Shown here: one piece after another, positions 1 to 7,516 of the stretch
Layout: each line of letters opens with the position of its first letter
Numbering within the stretch: position 1 is the stretch's first letter
Source: Acidobacteriaceae bacterium
Lineage (GTDB): Bacteria > Acidobacteriota > Terriglobia > Terriglobales > Acidobacteriaceae
Direction: 5' to 3'
Assembly (NCBI GenBank): GCA_003140705.1
Contig: PLKU01000278.1
Span: forward strand, 2,684-13,116
DNA: 10,433 nucleotides
Notes under the pieces: model-generated
What the model was told of the DNA's origin: nothing
Databases searched by the model: none
Seen by the model: the letters and a program-made list of their open reading frames with translations, nothing else
Position numbers and translations under genes: made by a program

Positions 1-135
1 CCCATCGGCGCCAGCGGCGCCCGCGTCCTCGTCACCCTGCTCTACACTCTCCAAAACCAAAACAAAACCAGGGGCATCGCCTCGTTATGCCTCGGCGGCG
101 GCAACGCCGTAGCCCTCGCCGTCGAACGTTGCTGA
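1..135 (+). CDS. Thiolase (acetyl-CoA C-acyltransferase), C-terminal end only
   Basis: This is the last 44 codons of a gene that starts before the window and ends at TGA 133-135. The visible peptide begins PIGASGARV, the second part of the thiolase signature [10 protein letters not shown]; its active-site histidine lies just off the left edge. At residue 30 comes [15 protein letters not shown], matching the C-terminal thiolase block in which the cysteine before GGG is a catalytic acid/base. Thiolases condense two acyl-CoA molecules or cleave a 3-ketoacyl-CoA, in fatty-acid degradation or in acetoacetyl-CoA and polyhydroxybutyrate synthesis; which applies here cannot be told from this tail. 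A short Asn/Gln/Lys-rich stretch (QNQNK), coded by A-rich DNA, precedes the catalytic cysteine block where relatives usually have charged helix residues. The gene is on the same strand as the transporter block but 212 bases from it, and a functional link is not evident. Confidence 0.92.
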   Translation, partial: PIGASGARVLVTLLYTLQNQNKTRGIASLCLGGGNAVALAVERC

Positions 136-271
136 CCGGAAGCAGGATCAGCGCCCGTCTTCCCAACGCCAAATCGACAAAACACCCCTGTCACCCCTCC
201 ATTTCCCAATGTCCGATATCGAACACCCTCACGTCGGAAGCGGTCACTACTTTCGCTCCAGATCCCTTCAA

Positions 272-281
272 TGCGATCGCA
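272..281. promoter_or_regulatory. Perfect 10-base palindrome TGCGATCGCA, candidate operator
   Basis: The sequence TGCGATCGCA equals its own reverse complement and has the form TGC-N4-GCA, like the second palindrome at 331-340. Such short symmetric sites can bind dimeric regulators, but no regulator gene is in the window and the role is only a guess. The inner GCGATCGC is also the HIP1-type octamer known as a dispersed repeat in cyanobacteria; here it appears once and is probably incidental. Confidence 0.25.
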
Positions 282-330
282 AGCCTTTTGTTTTCAGTGC
301 GAACATCCGGCGGCTCTTTGGCACCGCAAG

Positions 331-340
331 TGCTATAGCA
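331..340. promoter_or_regulatory. Perfect 10-base palindrome TGCTATAGCA next to the adaptor start
   Basis: TGCTATAGCA is self-complementary and ends four bases before the possible GTG start (345) and seven before the ATG (348). It shares TGC-N4-GCA with the palindrome centred 59 bases upstream. Its TATAGC core could instead be a -10 element; transcription would then begin about at the start codon and give a leaderless message, which would fit the lack of a Shine-Dalgarno sequence here. Both readings are inference from a short motif. Confidence 0.25.
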
Positions 341-347
341 ACGTGTG

Positions 348-1616
348 ATGGATATCGCACGCCCAGACTTATTGCAAAAACGGAAGCGCCGGCTCTGGAT
401 CATCGCCGGTGCCACAGTGGTGGCGTTGGCAGCCGCGTTGTTTGGGGTATCGCGGCTCAAACCTGCCGCGACTCCCGTGGACCGCTCCACTATCTGGCCA
501 GACACGGTTCGGCGCGGGGACCTGACCATTCAGGTGCGCGCCTCCACCGGCTCGCTGGTCCCTCGCGAGGACTCGATCGAGCTGATTCCCGCCCAGACCG
601 ACTCCACTGTCGTGCGCATCCGCGTCTTGCCCGGCGCCAAGGTCACTCCGGATACCATCCTGATGGACCTGGCCGACCCGCAGCTTCAGCAGGAGTTGCT
701 CAACGCCCAACTGGCGCTCAAGGCCGCACAGGCTGATTACAAGAGCCTTCAGGCGTCGCTGCAGAGCACCATGATGGACAAGAAGACCTCGGCCGCCCAG
801 GTCAACTCTGATTACACGCAGGACCAGTTGCAGGCGCAGTCTGACAAGGCCCTCTACGATCTTGGCGTCATCTCCGGCCTCGCTTACAGCAAGTCGAAGA
901 ACACCGCCGACCAGCTGACCACACAGCATCAACTCAGCCAGCAGCAGCTCGATGTCAACCAGAGAGCGATTGAGGTCCAGCTTGCGTCGTCGCAGACCAA
1001 GATCGACCAGGCCAAGGCGCTGCTCGATCTCTATCAAAAGCAGTCCGCGGCACTGCAGGTCAGGGCCGGCATCTCGGGTTCGGTCGCTGCCCTTGCGATT
1101 CCATTGCAAGTGGGCCAGCACGTCACCGCAGGAACCTCGGTGGCCGAGGTCATCCAGCTCGACAAGCTCAAGGCCGCCCTCCAGATTGCGGAAACCCAGG
1201 CTCGCGACATCCAGCTCGGTCAGCCCGCATCCATCGATACCCACAACGGCGTCATACCCGGCCACGTCACCAGAATTGATCCAACGGTCGTGAACGGAAC
1301 GGTTACCGTTGACGTATCACTCGATGGACCCTTACCGCCAGGAGCGCGACCGCAACTCAGCGTCGAGGGCACCATTGATTTGGCGCGATTGACCGATGTG
1401 CTTCAGGTAGGCAGGCCGGCTTTGGGAAATGAGAACTCGACCCTGAGCCTCTTCAAAGAGGACGCCGATGGCAAAGGCGCTGTGCGCGTACCTGTTAAAG
1501 TTGGTCGCGCCTCCGTCAACGCAATTCAGGTGCTCGAAGGGCTCAAGGAAGGTGACACCGTGATCCTCTCTGATATGTCGCGCGAAGATAGCGTCGACCG
1601 CATCCGGCTGGAATAA
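348..1616 (+). CDS. HlyD/MacA-family periplasmic adaptor (membrane fusion) protein
   Basis: This protein of 422 residues is a periplasmic adaptor of the kind that links an inner-membrane efflux pump to an outer-membrane TolC-like channel. After a basic N-terminus (KRKRR) comes one membrane anchor at about residues 16-36. The first lipoyl half is near 74-112 and the second near 236-272 (GISGSVAALAIPLQVGQHVTAG). Between them is a long Gln/Ala/Leu-rich helical hairpin, about 112-236, suited to a coiled coil. A beta-barrel domain follows (about 273-345), then a membrane-proximal domain ending in VLEGLKEGDTVILSD, a typical adaptor C-terminus. I chose ATG 348 because the start MDIARP matches what I recall from acidobacterial adaptors; GTG 345 would add one residue. 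No Shine-Dalgarno sequence is visible. The ABC ATPase follows after 78 bases, which points to a MacA-like partner rather than an RND pump. The length is normal and the frame intact. Confidence 0.88.
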   Translation: MDIARPDLLQKRKRRLWIIAGATVVALAAALFGVSRLKPAATPVDRSTIWPDTVRRGDLTIQVRASTGSLVPREDSIELIPAQTDSTVVRIRVLPGAKVTPDTILMDLADPQLQQELLNAQLALKAAQADYKSLQASLQSTMMDKKTSAAQVNSDYTQDQLQAQSDKALYDLGVISGLAYSKSKNTADQLTTQHQLSQQQLDVNQRAIEVQLASSQTKIDQAKALLDLYQKQSAALQVRAGISGSVAALAIPLQVGQHVTAGTSVAEVIQLDKLKAALQIAETQARDIQLGQPASIDTHNGVIPGHVTRIDPTVVNGTVTVDVSLDGPLPPGARPQLSVEGTIDLARLTDVLQVGRPALGNENSTLSLFKEDADGKGAVRVPVKVGRASVNAIQVLEGLKEGDTVILSDMSREDSVDRIRLE

Positions 1617-1619
1617 GAA

Positions 1620-1677
1620 CAGTGACCAGTCACCACTGACCACTGACAACTGATCACCGTCATTGACAACTGGCAAC
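1620..1677. repeat. Degenerate heptanucleotide tandem repeat between adaptor and ATPase genes
   Basis: Reading in sevens from 1623 gives TGACCAG, TCACCAC, TGACCAC, TGACAAC, TGATCAC, then a six-base slip (CGTCAT), then TGACAAC and TGGCAAC, ending at 1677. The consensus is close to TGAC-(A/C)-AC. The array begins three bases after the adaptor stop and ends just before the ATPase ribosome site, so it fills almost all of the 78-base gap. The left end can form a small hairpin (CAGTG 1620-1624 with CACTG 1634-1638). Tandem heptamers of this kind are known as dispersed elements in some bacterial genomes. Whether this one is dispersed needs the full genome. Confidence 0.75.
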
Positions 1678-1694
1678 TTACGAAGGGGGACAGT

Positions 1695-2417
1695 ATGGCA
1701 TCGAACGACAAGCTCATTGAAATTGAGGATCTTACCAAGGTCTTCTACACCGACGAAGTCGAGACGCACGCGCTCTCTGGCATTCACCTCACCATCTCGC
1801 GCGGCGAGTACGTTGCCATGTCCGGCCCTTCAGGCTGCGGCAAGTCCACGCTGCTCTCCATCCTCGGCCTCCTCGATACGCCCACCGGCGGCCGCTACCT
1901 GCTTAACAACAATCCCGTCGAGAACCTCAGCTTCGGCGACCGTTCCCGCATCCGCAACCAGGAGATCGGCTTTATCTTCCAGAGCTTCAATCTCATCGGC
2001 GACCTTACCGTCGAAGAGAATGTCGAACTCCCCCTCACCTATCGTGCCGGCATGCCCTCGGCCGAGCGCAAGACCCGCGTCAAAGACGCTCTCGAGCGGG
2101 TCAATATGGCCCATCGCATGCGTCACTATCCCGCCCAGCTTTCAGGTGGTCAGCAGCAGCGTGTGGCCGTAGCCCGTGCGCTGGCCGGTTCGCCCTCCAT
2201 CCTGCTCGCCGACGAGCCCACCGGCAACCTCGATTCAAAGAACGGCGAGGCCGTCATGCACCTGCTCGCCGATCTCCATCGAGAGGGTTCCACCATCTGC
2301 ATGGTCACCCACGATCCACGCTTTGCCAAGCACGCCCAGCGCGAAGTGCACCTCTTCGACGGAAAGGTGGTCTCGGAAGACGAGCTCAAAAAGCTCACAG
2401 AGGAAGTGGAGGCATAG
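1695..2417 (+). CDS. ABC transporter ATP-binding protein, LolD/MacB type
   Basis: This 240-residue protein is a stand-alone nucleotide-binding subunit that hydrolyses ATP at the inner face of the cytoplasmic membrane. All family motifs are intact: Walker A GPSGCGKST at 44-52, Q-loop Gln96, signature LSGGQQQR at 149-156, Walker B ILLADEP at 169-175, D-loop NLD at 178-180 and H-loop His206. The length and motif wording match the LolD/FtsE/MacB branch, which drives permeases by mechanotransmission instead of moving substrate through a membrane channel. A purine-rich site (AAGGGGGA, 1683-1690) sits just before ATG 1695 and supports that start. The C-terminal tail (DELKKLTEEVEA) is charged. Permease 1 begins two bases after the stop, so the two are almost certainly translated together and work as one pump. 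Unlike MacB, where ATPase and membrane domain are fused, here they are separate chains. Confidence 0.95.
   Translation: MASNDKLIEIEDLTKVFYTDEVETHALSGIHLTISRGEYVAMSGPSGCGKSTLLSILGLLDTPTGGRYLLNNNPVENLSFGDRSRIRNQEIGFIFQSFNLIGDLTVEENVELPLTYRAGMPSAERKTRVKDALERVNMAHRMRHYPAQLSGGQQQRVAVARALAGSPSILLADEPTGNLDSKNGEAVMHLLADLHREGSTICMVTHDPRFAKHAQREVHLFDGKVVSEDELKKLTEEVEA
2408..2412 (+). promoter_or_regulatory. Ribosome binding site of permease 1 inside the ATPase gene
   Basis: GGAGG lies in the last codons of the ATPase gene, seven bases before ATG 2420. Stop and start are two bases apart, an arrangement typical of translational coupling. Confidence 0.8.
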
Positions 2418-2419
2418 TC

Positions 2420-4858
2420 ATGCTCCTGCAGGACCTGCGTTATGCATTACGTCAGTTGCGCAAGGCGCCTGGGTTTACGCTCACCGCGGTGCTCACACTC
2501 GCCCTGGGGATCGGTGCATGCAGCACCATCGGAACCTGGATTCGGTCCACGCTCTTCGACCCGATCCCTGGTGTCTCGCAAACCGGCAAGATGATCACCA
2601 TCATGCGCGGCGACCGGAGCGAGCACCCCACTCCGCCGTTTTCCTATCCGGATTACGTCGATATTCGCGACCACGTGCAAAGCCTCTCCGGCCTGCTCGC
2701 TTACCACGACGACTTCATGGCTATCACCGGAACCGCCAAGCCGGAGCGCATCTACGGAGCTCTCACCTCGGCCAATTACTTTGAGGTCCTCGGTGTGCGC
2801 CCCATCCTCGGTCAAACCTTGCTCTCGTCGCAGCAGAATGAAGCGGCGGGCAAAGCTGAAGCGGTGCTCAGCTACAGTCTCTGGCAGAACCGGTTCGCGG
2901 CGGATCCGGCCATCGTCGGCAAAACAATTGAGATCAACCTCCACCCCTACACCGTTGTCGGTGTCGCTCCCAAAGGCTTTCAGGGAGGCAAGTCCGGATT
3001 GCGCGCCGACATCTTCATGCCCCTCGGCATGGCTCACCAGGTCTGGGGTTGGGGCTTTAATCCGACTGGGGATCGCGGCGTCTCCTGGCTCCAGGTTCTG
3101 GGTGTCATGAATCCGGACGTCGATCGACGCCAGGCTGACGATGAGCTGAACCTGCTTATGCAGCGCATCGTCGATCAGTACCCCACATCGCACCAGGGCG
3201 CCAATCAAATCTCCTCTGACCCGCTCTGGCGCTCTCCCTTCGGCGCCAACGTCTACCTCGCCGGAACGCTGCCCATTCTGCTGGCGCTGGCTGCGGTGCT
3301 GTTGTTGCTGGCCTGTGCCAACGTCGCCAATCTTCTGCTCGTGCGCTCCGTGACTCGACGCCGCGAATTCGCCATTCGACTCTCCATGGGGGCAAGCCGC
3401 TGGCGGCTCATACGCCAACTCCTGATTGAGAGTCTTGTGATTGCCCTCGCCGGCGGCAGTGTCGCGCTCATCGTGACTACGTGGACAGCTAATGGCCTCA
3501 CCGCGTTCCTGCCTCCCACCACGCTGCCGCTTTCCGTCAACGCAAGCCTGGACGGTAAAGTGCTGCTGGCAACTATTCTCGTTTCCATGTTGACGGCCAT
3601 CCTCTCCGGCGTCGTTCCCGCGCTGCGCGCTTCCGCGCTCGCCCCCGTCGACGCCCTCAAAGACGAAGCGCTCAGTACCTCTGGCGGGCTCCAGAAATCG
3701 CGCCTTGCCTCCGGTCTTGTCATTGCGCAGGTCGCCTTGTCATTGCTCCTGCTCACCTGTGCCGGATTATTTGTTCGCAGCCTTGATAATGCACAGAAGT
3801 CCGACCTCGGCTTCAATCCGAACCACGTGCTGGTCGCCTCGTTCGACCTCAGCCCCATGGGCTACTCCCAAGAGACGGGAATTGAGTTTCACCGGCAACT
3901 GCTTGCCCGGCTCAATGCGCTCCCCGGAGTGGTGTCCGCCACGTTGGCCGATTTTTCACCGCTCAGCTTCACCATGCACTCCGATGGCGTCCTGCCTGAA
4001 GGCTACGTCCCGCACCTCCATGAAACCATCGAGGTCGACCGCGGTGCCGTTGCCCCGAACTACCTGACCACTTTGAAGACCCCCTTGCTCGCAGGCAGGG
4101 AATTCACTGATCAGGACAAGGCCAACACACTGCCCGTAGCCATCGTCAACGAGGCCCTGGTTGACCGCTACTGGCCCGGGCAGAATCCGCTCGGCAAGCG
4201 CATTCAACTCTATGGCCAGTGGATGTCTGTGGTTGGCGTGGCGGCCAACGGCAAATACCGCCGCATGGTCTACGACCCATCCCCCCTCGTCCTCATTCCC
4301 ATGGCGCAGAGCTATAGGAGCGAGGCCATTCTGCAGATCCGCACCACGGGCGAACCCCTGGCGCTCACCTCGGCGGTCGAGCGCACCGTTGCGGATCTCA
4401 ACCCGAATCTGCCCCTCTTTAACGTCTCCACGCTGAAGGAATCCATGCAGATGGGCAACGTCTTTGAGCGCATCGCTGCTGTATTTGCAGGCGCATTCGG
4501 TGTGCTTGCCTTGATTCTGGCAGTCGTCGGCATCTACGCGGTTGTTGCCTACACAACCCGGCAGCGCACCCACGAGATCGGCATTCGCATGGCGCTCGGC
4601 GCAAGCAAGGCAGCCATCTTCCGCCATGTCTTGAGCCAGGGGTTGCGTCTTACACTTGTCGGGCTCGTGGTCGGCGTCGCTGCTTCGCTCTATCTCACTC
4701 GATTCCTGCGCGGTCTTCTGTTTGGCGTTGGCTCCGCCGATTGGTTCACGTTTCTAACCGTGGCAGTCGTGCTTTGCCTGGTCGCGCTGGCCGCTTGTTT
4801 CATTCCCGCGCGACGTGCGGCCTCTGTCAATCCCATGCAAGCACTCAGAACCGAATAG
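2420..4858 (+). CDS. ADOP-family MacB/FtsX-type permease 1, partner of the adjacent ATPase
   Basis: This 812-residue inner-membrane permease has a duplicated architecture. An N-terminal amphipathic box ([14 protein letters not shown]) and a first helix (about 19-40) lead to a periplasmic MacB-type domain (41-282). Three helices follow (283-308, 333-357, 381-404), then helix 5 (429-452), a second periplasmic domain (453-684) and three last helices (685-711, 741-762, 773-794). Two cytoplasmic FtsX loops carry the likely ATPase-contact motifs [11 protein letters not shown] (about 316-326) and [11 protein letters not shown] (719-729). The protein ends in the family tail [19 protein letters not shown]. 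It thus resembles two MacB membrane halves in one chain. The first helix reads [12 protein letters not shown] where the other three permeases have GIGANTA(I/V)F, so it may belong to a distinct subgroup. Because it is coupled to an ATPase gene, this member is not an orphan. The substrate is unknown; peptides, lipids, lipoproteins or drugs are all possible for the superfamily. Confidence 0.93.
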   Translation: MLLQDLRYALRQLRKAPGFTLTAVLTLALGIGACSTIGTWIRSTLFDPIPGVSQTGKMITIMRGDRSEHPTPPFSYPDYVDIRDHVQSLSGLLAYHDDFMAITGTAKPERIYGALTSANYFEVLGVRPILGQTLLSSQQNEAAGKAEAVLSYSLWQNRFAADPAIVGKTIEINLHPYTVVGVAPKGFQGGKSGLRADIFMPLGMAHQVWGWGFNPTGDRGVSWLQVLGVMNPDVDRRQADDELNLLMQRIVDQYPTSHQGANQISSDPLWRSPFGANVYLAGTLPILLALAAVLLLLACANVANLLLVRSVTRRREFAIRLSMGASRWRLIRQLLIESLVIALAGGSVALIVTTWTANGLTAFLPPTTLPLSVNASLDGKVLLATILVSMLTAILSGVVPALRASALAPVDALKDEALSTSGGLQKSRLASGLVIAQVALSLLLLTCAGLFVRSLDNAQKSDLGFNPNHVLVASFDLSPMGYSQETGIEFHRQLLARLNALPGVVSATLADFSPLSFTMHSDGVLPEGYVPHLHETIEVDRGAVAPNYLTTLKTPLLAGREFTDQDKANTLPVAIVNEALVDRYWPGQNPLGKRIQLYGQWMSVVGVAANGKYRRMVYDPSPLVLIPMAQSYRSEAILQIRTTGEPLALTSAVERTVADLNPNLPLFNVSTLKESMQMGNVFERIAAVFAGAFGVLALILAVVGIYAVVAYTTRQRTHEIGIRMALGASKAAIFRHVLSQGLRLTLVGLVVGVAASLYLTRFLRGLLFGVGSADWFTFLTVAVVLCLVALAACFIPARRAASVNPMQALRTE

Positions 4859-4909
4859 CATTCACCATCAGGTACGAGAATCCCGCAAGACTGGATTACA
4901 AAGCAGAAC

Positions 4910-4915
4910 GGAGAA
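4910..4915 (+). promoter_or_regulatory. Ribosome binding site that sets the start of permease 2
   Basis: GGAGAA lies eight bases before ATG 4924. The reading frame stays open back to 4741, inside permease 1, but the family's N-terminal box begins only at 4924 ([17 protein letters not shown]), so this site and the box together fix the start. Confidence 0.65.
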
Positions 4916-4923
4916 CAAACGCC

Positions 4924-7482
4924 ATGAATCAACTCCTTCAGGACGTTCGCTACGCGCTTCGCCAGTTGCGCAAGTCGCCGGGATTCTCGGCCACCGCGGT
5001 CATCACCCTCGCCCTCGGCATCGGTGCAAACACCGCCATCTTTACGCTCGTCCATGGTATTCTGCTTCGCTCCCTGCCCGTCACTGATCCCGCCACTCTT
5101 TATCGCATCGGCGACCACGACGATTGCTGCGTCGATGGAGGATTCCCCGGCGACGCCGGCGACACCGGCGACTTCTCCATCTTCTCTACCGACCTTTATC
5201 GGTATCTCAAGAACGCTGCGCCGGAGTTCGAGCAACTGGCCGCGGTTCAAGCCGGCGGCGGCATGTGGGCCGTCCGCCGCGGCAATGCTTTGCCCAAGTC
5301 GCTTCACGGCGAATTCGTGTCCGGCAACTACTTCTCCACCCTCGGCCTCGGTGCCTACGTGGGCCGCACGTTCTCCGACAAGGACGATATGCCGGCCGCT
5401 CCACCCGCGACGGTCATCAGCTACAAGGCTTGGCAAGGCGAGTATGCGGGCGATCCCGCCATTGTCGGTTCAACCATCTTTATTCAAACTCTGCCCTTCA
5501 CGGTCATTGGCATCGCGCCCCCAGGATTCTTCGGCGACCGGGTTACGGATTCTCCGCCCGATTTCTGGATGCCCATCCAGACTGAGCCCTATCTTCGCGG
5601 AGCCAGCGCCATCATCAATCATCCGGAATCCCATTGGCTCTACCCGATTGGCAGAGTCCGCCCCGGAACCAACATAGTCGCGTTGCAGACCAAGCTTACC
5701 GCTTCGCTTCGTCAATGGCTCTATTCCCGCCCGCAGCTCACCGCCAACGGCGGCGCCACCATCATTCCCAAGATGCATGTCGTGCTCTCGCCGGGTGGTG
5801 GCGGCATCCAGAACCTGCAGCAGGAGACCGGCAAAGGCTTGACGATGTTGATGATCCTTTCCTCGGTCGTTCTGCTCATTGCCTGTGCCAACATCGCCAA
5901 CCTCATGTTGGCCCGCGCCACCACGCGCCGCTCCGACGTTGCCGTCCGCATGGCCCTCGGCGCTGGTCGCTCGCGCGTTGTCCGCCAGATTCTTACTGAG
6001 AGCGTCATCCTCAGTTGCATCGGCGGACTTGCCGGACTCGCCGTCGCCTACGCCGGATCGCGCACCATTCTCGCCCTCGCCTTTCCCGACGCAACCAACC
6101 TGCCTATCGAGGCCAGCCCCTCCCCCCTCATTCTTCTTTTCGCCTTTGCCATCTCGCTTGTCACAGGCATGCTTTTCGGCGCGGGCCCCGCCTGGCTCTC
6201 TTCCCATGCGCAGCCGGCTGAAGTGCTTCGCGGCGTCAACCGTTCCACGCGCGACCGCTCGTCCCTCCCCCAGAAATCTCTGGTCGTTTTTCAGGCCGCC
6301 TTGTCCCTCGTGCTACTCGCCGGCGCAATTCTCATGACCAGGTCGCTCAACAACCTTGAGCACCAGAAGTTCGGCATCGCCACGTCCAACCGGTACGTGC
6401 TCCATTTCGATCCGGCCGGCGCTGGCTACACCATTGACCGCGTGCCCGGCCTCTATCGCCAAATCGAAGATCGCTTTTCCGCGCTCCCCGCTGTAACCAA
6501 CGTCGGCCTCGCGCTCTACAGCCCGCTTGAAGGCGACAACTGGGGCGAGTGCGTCATCCAGCAGGGTCATCCCGCGCCGCACCCCGGCGACAAATGCGGC
6601 GCCACCTGGGATCGCGTCAGCACCCACTTCCTCGACTCGATCGGTGTCTCCATCGTCCGTGGCCGCGGCATCAATGAGCAGGACACTGCCTCATCGCCCC
6701 AGGTCGCCATTGTCAATCAGGCATTCGTCAAGCGCTTCTTCCCCAAGCAAGACCCCGTCGGACAACACTTCGGCATCGACTTCGTGCAATACTCCGGCAG
6801 TTGGGAAATCGTCGGCGTCTTCAACGACTTCAAGATGAACAACCCCCGCGACGATGTCCGTCCCGTCTATCTGCGCCCGCTCTCACAGCCCTTCAACGGC
6901 TACAAGGAAGCGGACATGATTGGCGGCGAAACCCAGTCCATGTTCATCAACGCCATTATCCTCAAATTCAACCAACCGCAGCAGAATGCAGACGCGCTTA
7001 TCCGCCGCACGCTTGCCGGCGTCGATCCCAACCTCACCGTCATGGATCTCCGCTCACTCGATGCGCAGGTTGCCGGAAACTTCGATCAGGAGCGCCTCAC
7101 CGCGCGCCTCACCAGTCTCTTCGGCATCCTTGCTCTCATCCTCGCCTCAGTCGGCCTCTATGGCGTCATGTCTTACTTCGTCGCCCGCCGCACAAGTGAG
7201 ATCGGCATCCGCATGGCTCTTGGGGCTACCCGCTCCAGTGTGGTCTCCATGGTCCTCCGCGGCGCGTTGTGGCAAATTCTTATTGGCCTGGCTCTGGGCA
7301 TACCCGCCGCACTTTATGCGGGACATCTCATGGAGAGCCTACTCTACGGCGTCGTCAGCTACGATCCGGTGGCCCTGGTTGGCGCACCGCTGGCACTCGT
7401 ACTCTGCGCCGCGGCGGCGGCCTTCATTCCCGCTCGCCGCGCCGCTTCCATTGAACCCATGCAGGCCTTGCGAACGGAATAG
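4924..7482 (+). CDS. ADOP-family MacB/FtsX-type permease 2, with cysteine-rich periplasmic segment
   Basis: This 852-residue permease is the longest in the window. The box [14 protein letters not shown] and the first helix (about 20-45, [12 protein letters not shown]) are followed by periplasmic domain 1 (46-304), helices near 305-331, 356-376 and 400-424, helix 5 at 452-474, periplasmic domain 2 (475-724) and helices near 725-751, 782-800 and 813-834. FtsX contact motifs are [11 protein letters not shown] (338-348) and [11 protein letters not shown] (759-769). The tail is [19 protein letters not shown]. Periplasmic domain 1 has a distinctive start, DDCCVDGG (66-73) followed by three Gly-Asp steps (76-83). 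Domain 2 has two more cysteines, Cys543 and Cys558. These four periplasmic cysteines could form disulfides (inference). There is no ATPase gene of its own; it follows permease 1 by 65 bases without a terminator and may use the upstream ATPase. The substrate is unknown. Confidence 0.92.
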   Translation: MNQLLQDVRYALRQLRKSPGFSATAVITLALGIGANTAIFTLVHGILLRSLPVTDPATLYRIGDHDDCCVDGGFPGDAGDTGDFSIFSTDLYRYLKNAAPEFEQLAAVQAGGGMWAVRRGNALPKSLHGEFVSGNYFSTLGLGAYVGRTFSDKDDMPAAPPATVISYKAWQGEYAGDPAIVGSTIFIQTLPFTVIGIAPPGFFGDRVTDSPPDFWMPIQTEPYLRGASAIINHPESHWLYPIGRVRPGTNIVALQTKLTASLRQWLYSRPQLTANGGATIIPKMHVVLSPGGGGIQNLQQETGKGLTMLMILSSVVLLIACANIANLMLARATTRRSDVAVRMALGAGRSRVVRQILTESVILSCIGGLAGLAVAYAGSRTILALAFPDATNLPIEASPSPLILLFAFAISLVTGMLFGAGPAWLSSHAQPAEVLRGVNRSTRDRSSLPQKSLVVFQAALSLVLLAGAILMTRSLNNLEHQKFGIATSNRYVLHFDPAGAGYTIDRVPGLYRQIEDRFSALPAVTNVGLALYSPLEGDNWGECVIQQGHPAPHPGDKCGATWDRVSTHFLDSIGVSIVRGRGINEQDTASSPQVAIVNQAFVKRFFPKQDPVGQHFGIDFVQYSGSWEIVGVFNDFKMNNPRDDVRPVYLRPLSQPFNGYKEADMIGGETQSMFINAIILKFNQPQQNADALIRRTLAGVDPNLTVMDLRSLDAQVAGNFDQERLTARLTSLFGILALILASVGLYGVMSYFVARRTSEIGIRMALGATRSSVVSMVLRGALWQILIGLALGIPAALYAGHLMESLLYGVVSYDPVALVGAPLALVLCAAAAAFIPARRAASIEPMQALRTE
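5147..5173 (+). repeat. Three tandem copies of a 9-base unit inside permease 2
   Basis: CCGGCGAC recurs at 5147, 5156 and 5165, each copy followed by one variable base, and encodes the Gly-Asp-Ala-Gly-Asp-Thr-Gly-Asp run at residues 76-83. The unit is a multiple of three, so gain or loss of a copy would keep the frame. The other three permeases lack this stretch in the corresponding region. Confidence 0.7.
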
Positions 7483-7500
7483 TGCCATGCTCAAGATTTC

Positions 7501-7513
7501 AAGGAAGGGAGAG
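7501..7513 (+). promoter_or_regulatory. Purine-rich ribosome binding site that sets the start of permease 3
   Basis: AAGGAAGGGAGAG precedes ATG 7517, with GGAG five bases from the start codon. An in-frame ATG at 7487 would add ten residues (MLKISRKGEK) encoded by this same purine tract and lacks a comparable site, so 7517 is preferred. Confidence 0.7.
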
Positions 7514-7516
7514 AAG

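Larger units (their letters stand above)
136..347 (+). promoter_or_regulatory. Intergenic region upstream of the transporter operon, probable promoter region
   Basis: No credible gene lies between the thiolase stop and the adaptor start. This is the only sizeable non-coding gap ahead of the adaptor-ATPase-permease block, so the operon promoter is expected here (inference). I could not find a convincing -35/-10 pair: TCGACA at 174-179 resembles a -35 but has no -10 at the right distance. The region holds an 8-base palindrome CGATATCG (214-221) and two perfect 10-base palindromes, at 272-281 and 331-340, listed separately. A weak inverted repeat (131-135 with 148-152) follows the thiolase stop, without a T-run. 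Confidence 0.4.

Noticed and set aside
131..152. Possible terminator hairpin after the thiolase (GCTGA with TCAGC)
   Set aside because: The stem is only five base pairs before a bulge and no T-run follows, so it does not support a rho-independent terminator.
209..736. Plus-strand frame of 175 codons overlapping the intergenic region and adaptor gene
   Set aside because: Most of it is an out-of-frame reading of the adaptor gene, with an Arg/His/Gly-rich composition and no ribosome site.
1663..1668. TTGACA, a perfect -35 hexamer, between adaptor and ATPase genes
   Set aside because: It arises from the heptamer repeat (ATTGACAAC) and has no -10 element at 16-18 bases; that position falls on the ATPase ribosome site.
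1620..1677. Short CRISPR-like array
   Set aside because: The units are seven bases with no spacers between them, so it is a simple tandem repeat.
2447..3418. Long minus-strand open frame (323 codons) opposite permease 1, and similar ones at 369-1265, 4690-5436, 5470-6207 and 7499-8353
   Set aside because: They lie fully or mostly opposite well-supported genes, their translations are low in recognisable motifs, and long antisense frames are expected in GC-rich coding DNA.
4741..4923. N-terminal extension of permease 2 beginning at TTG 4741
   Set aside because: It overlaps the end of permease 1 in another frame, and the family's N-terminal box starts exactly at ATG 4924 behind a ribosome site.
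6920..7516. N-terminal extension of permease 3 beginning at 6920, giving 1039 residues
   Set aside because: The added 199 residues are a Ser/Ala/Pro-rich frame shadow of permease 2. The family box and ribosome site place the start at 7517.
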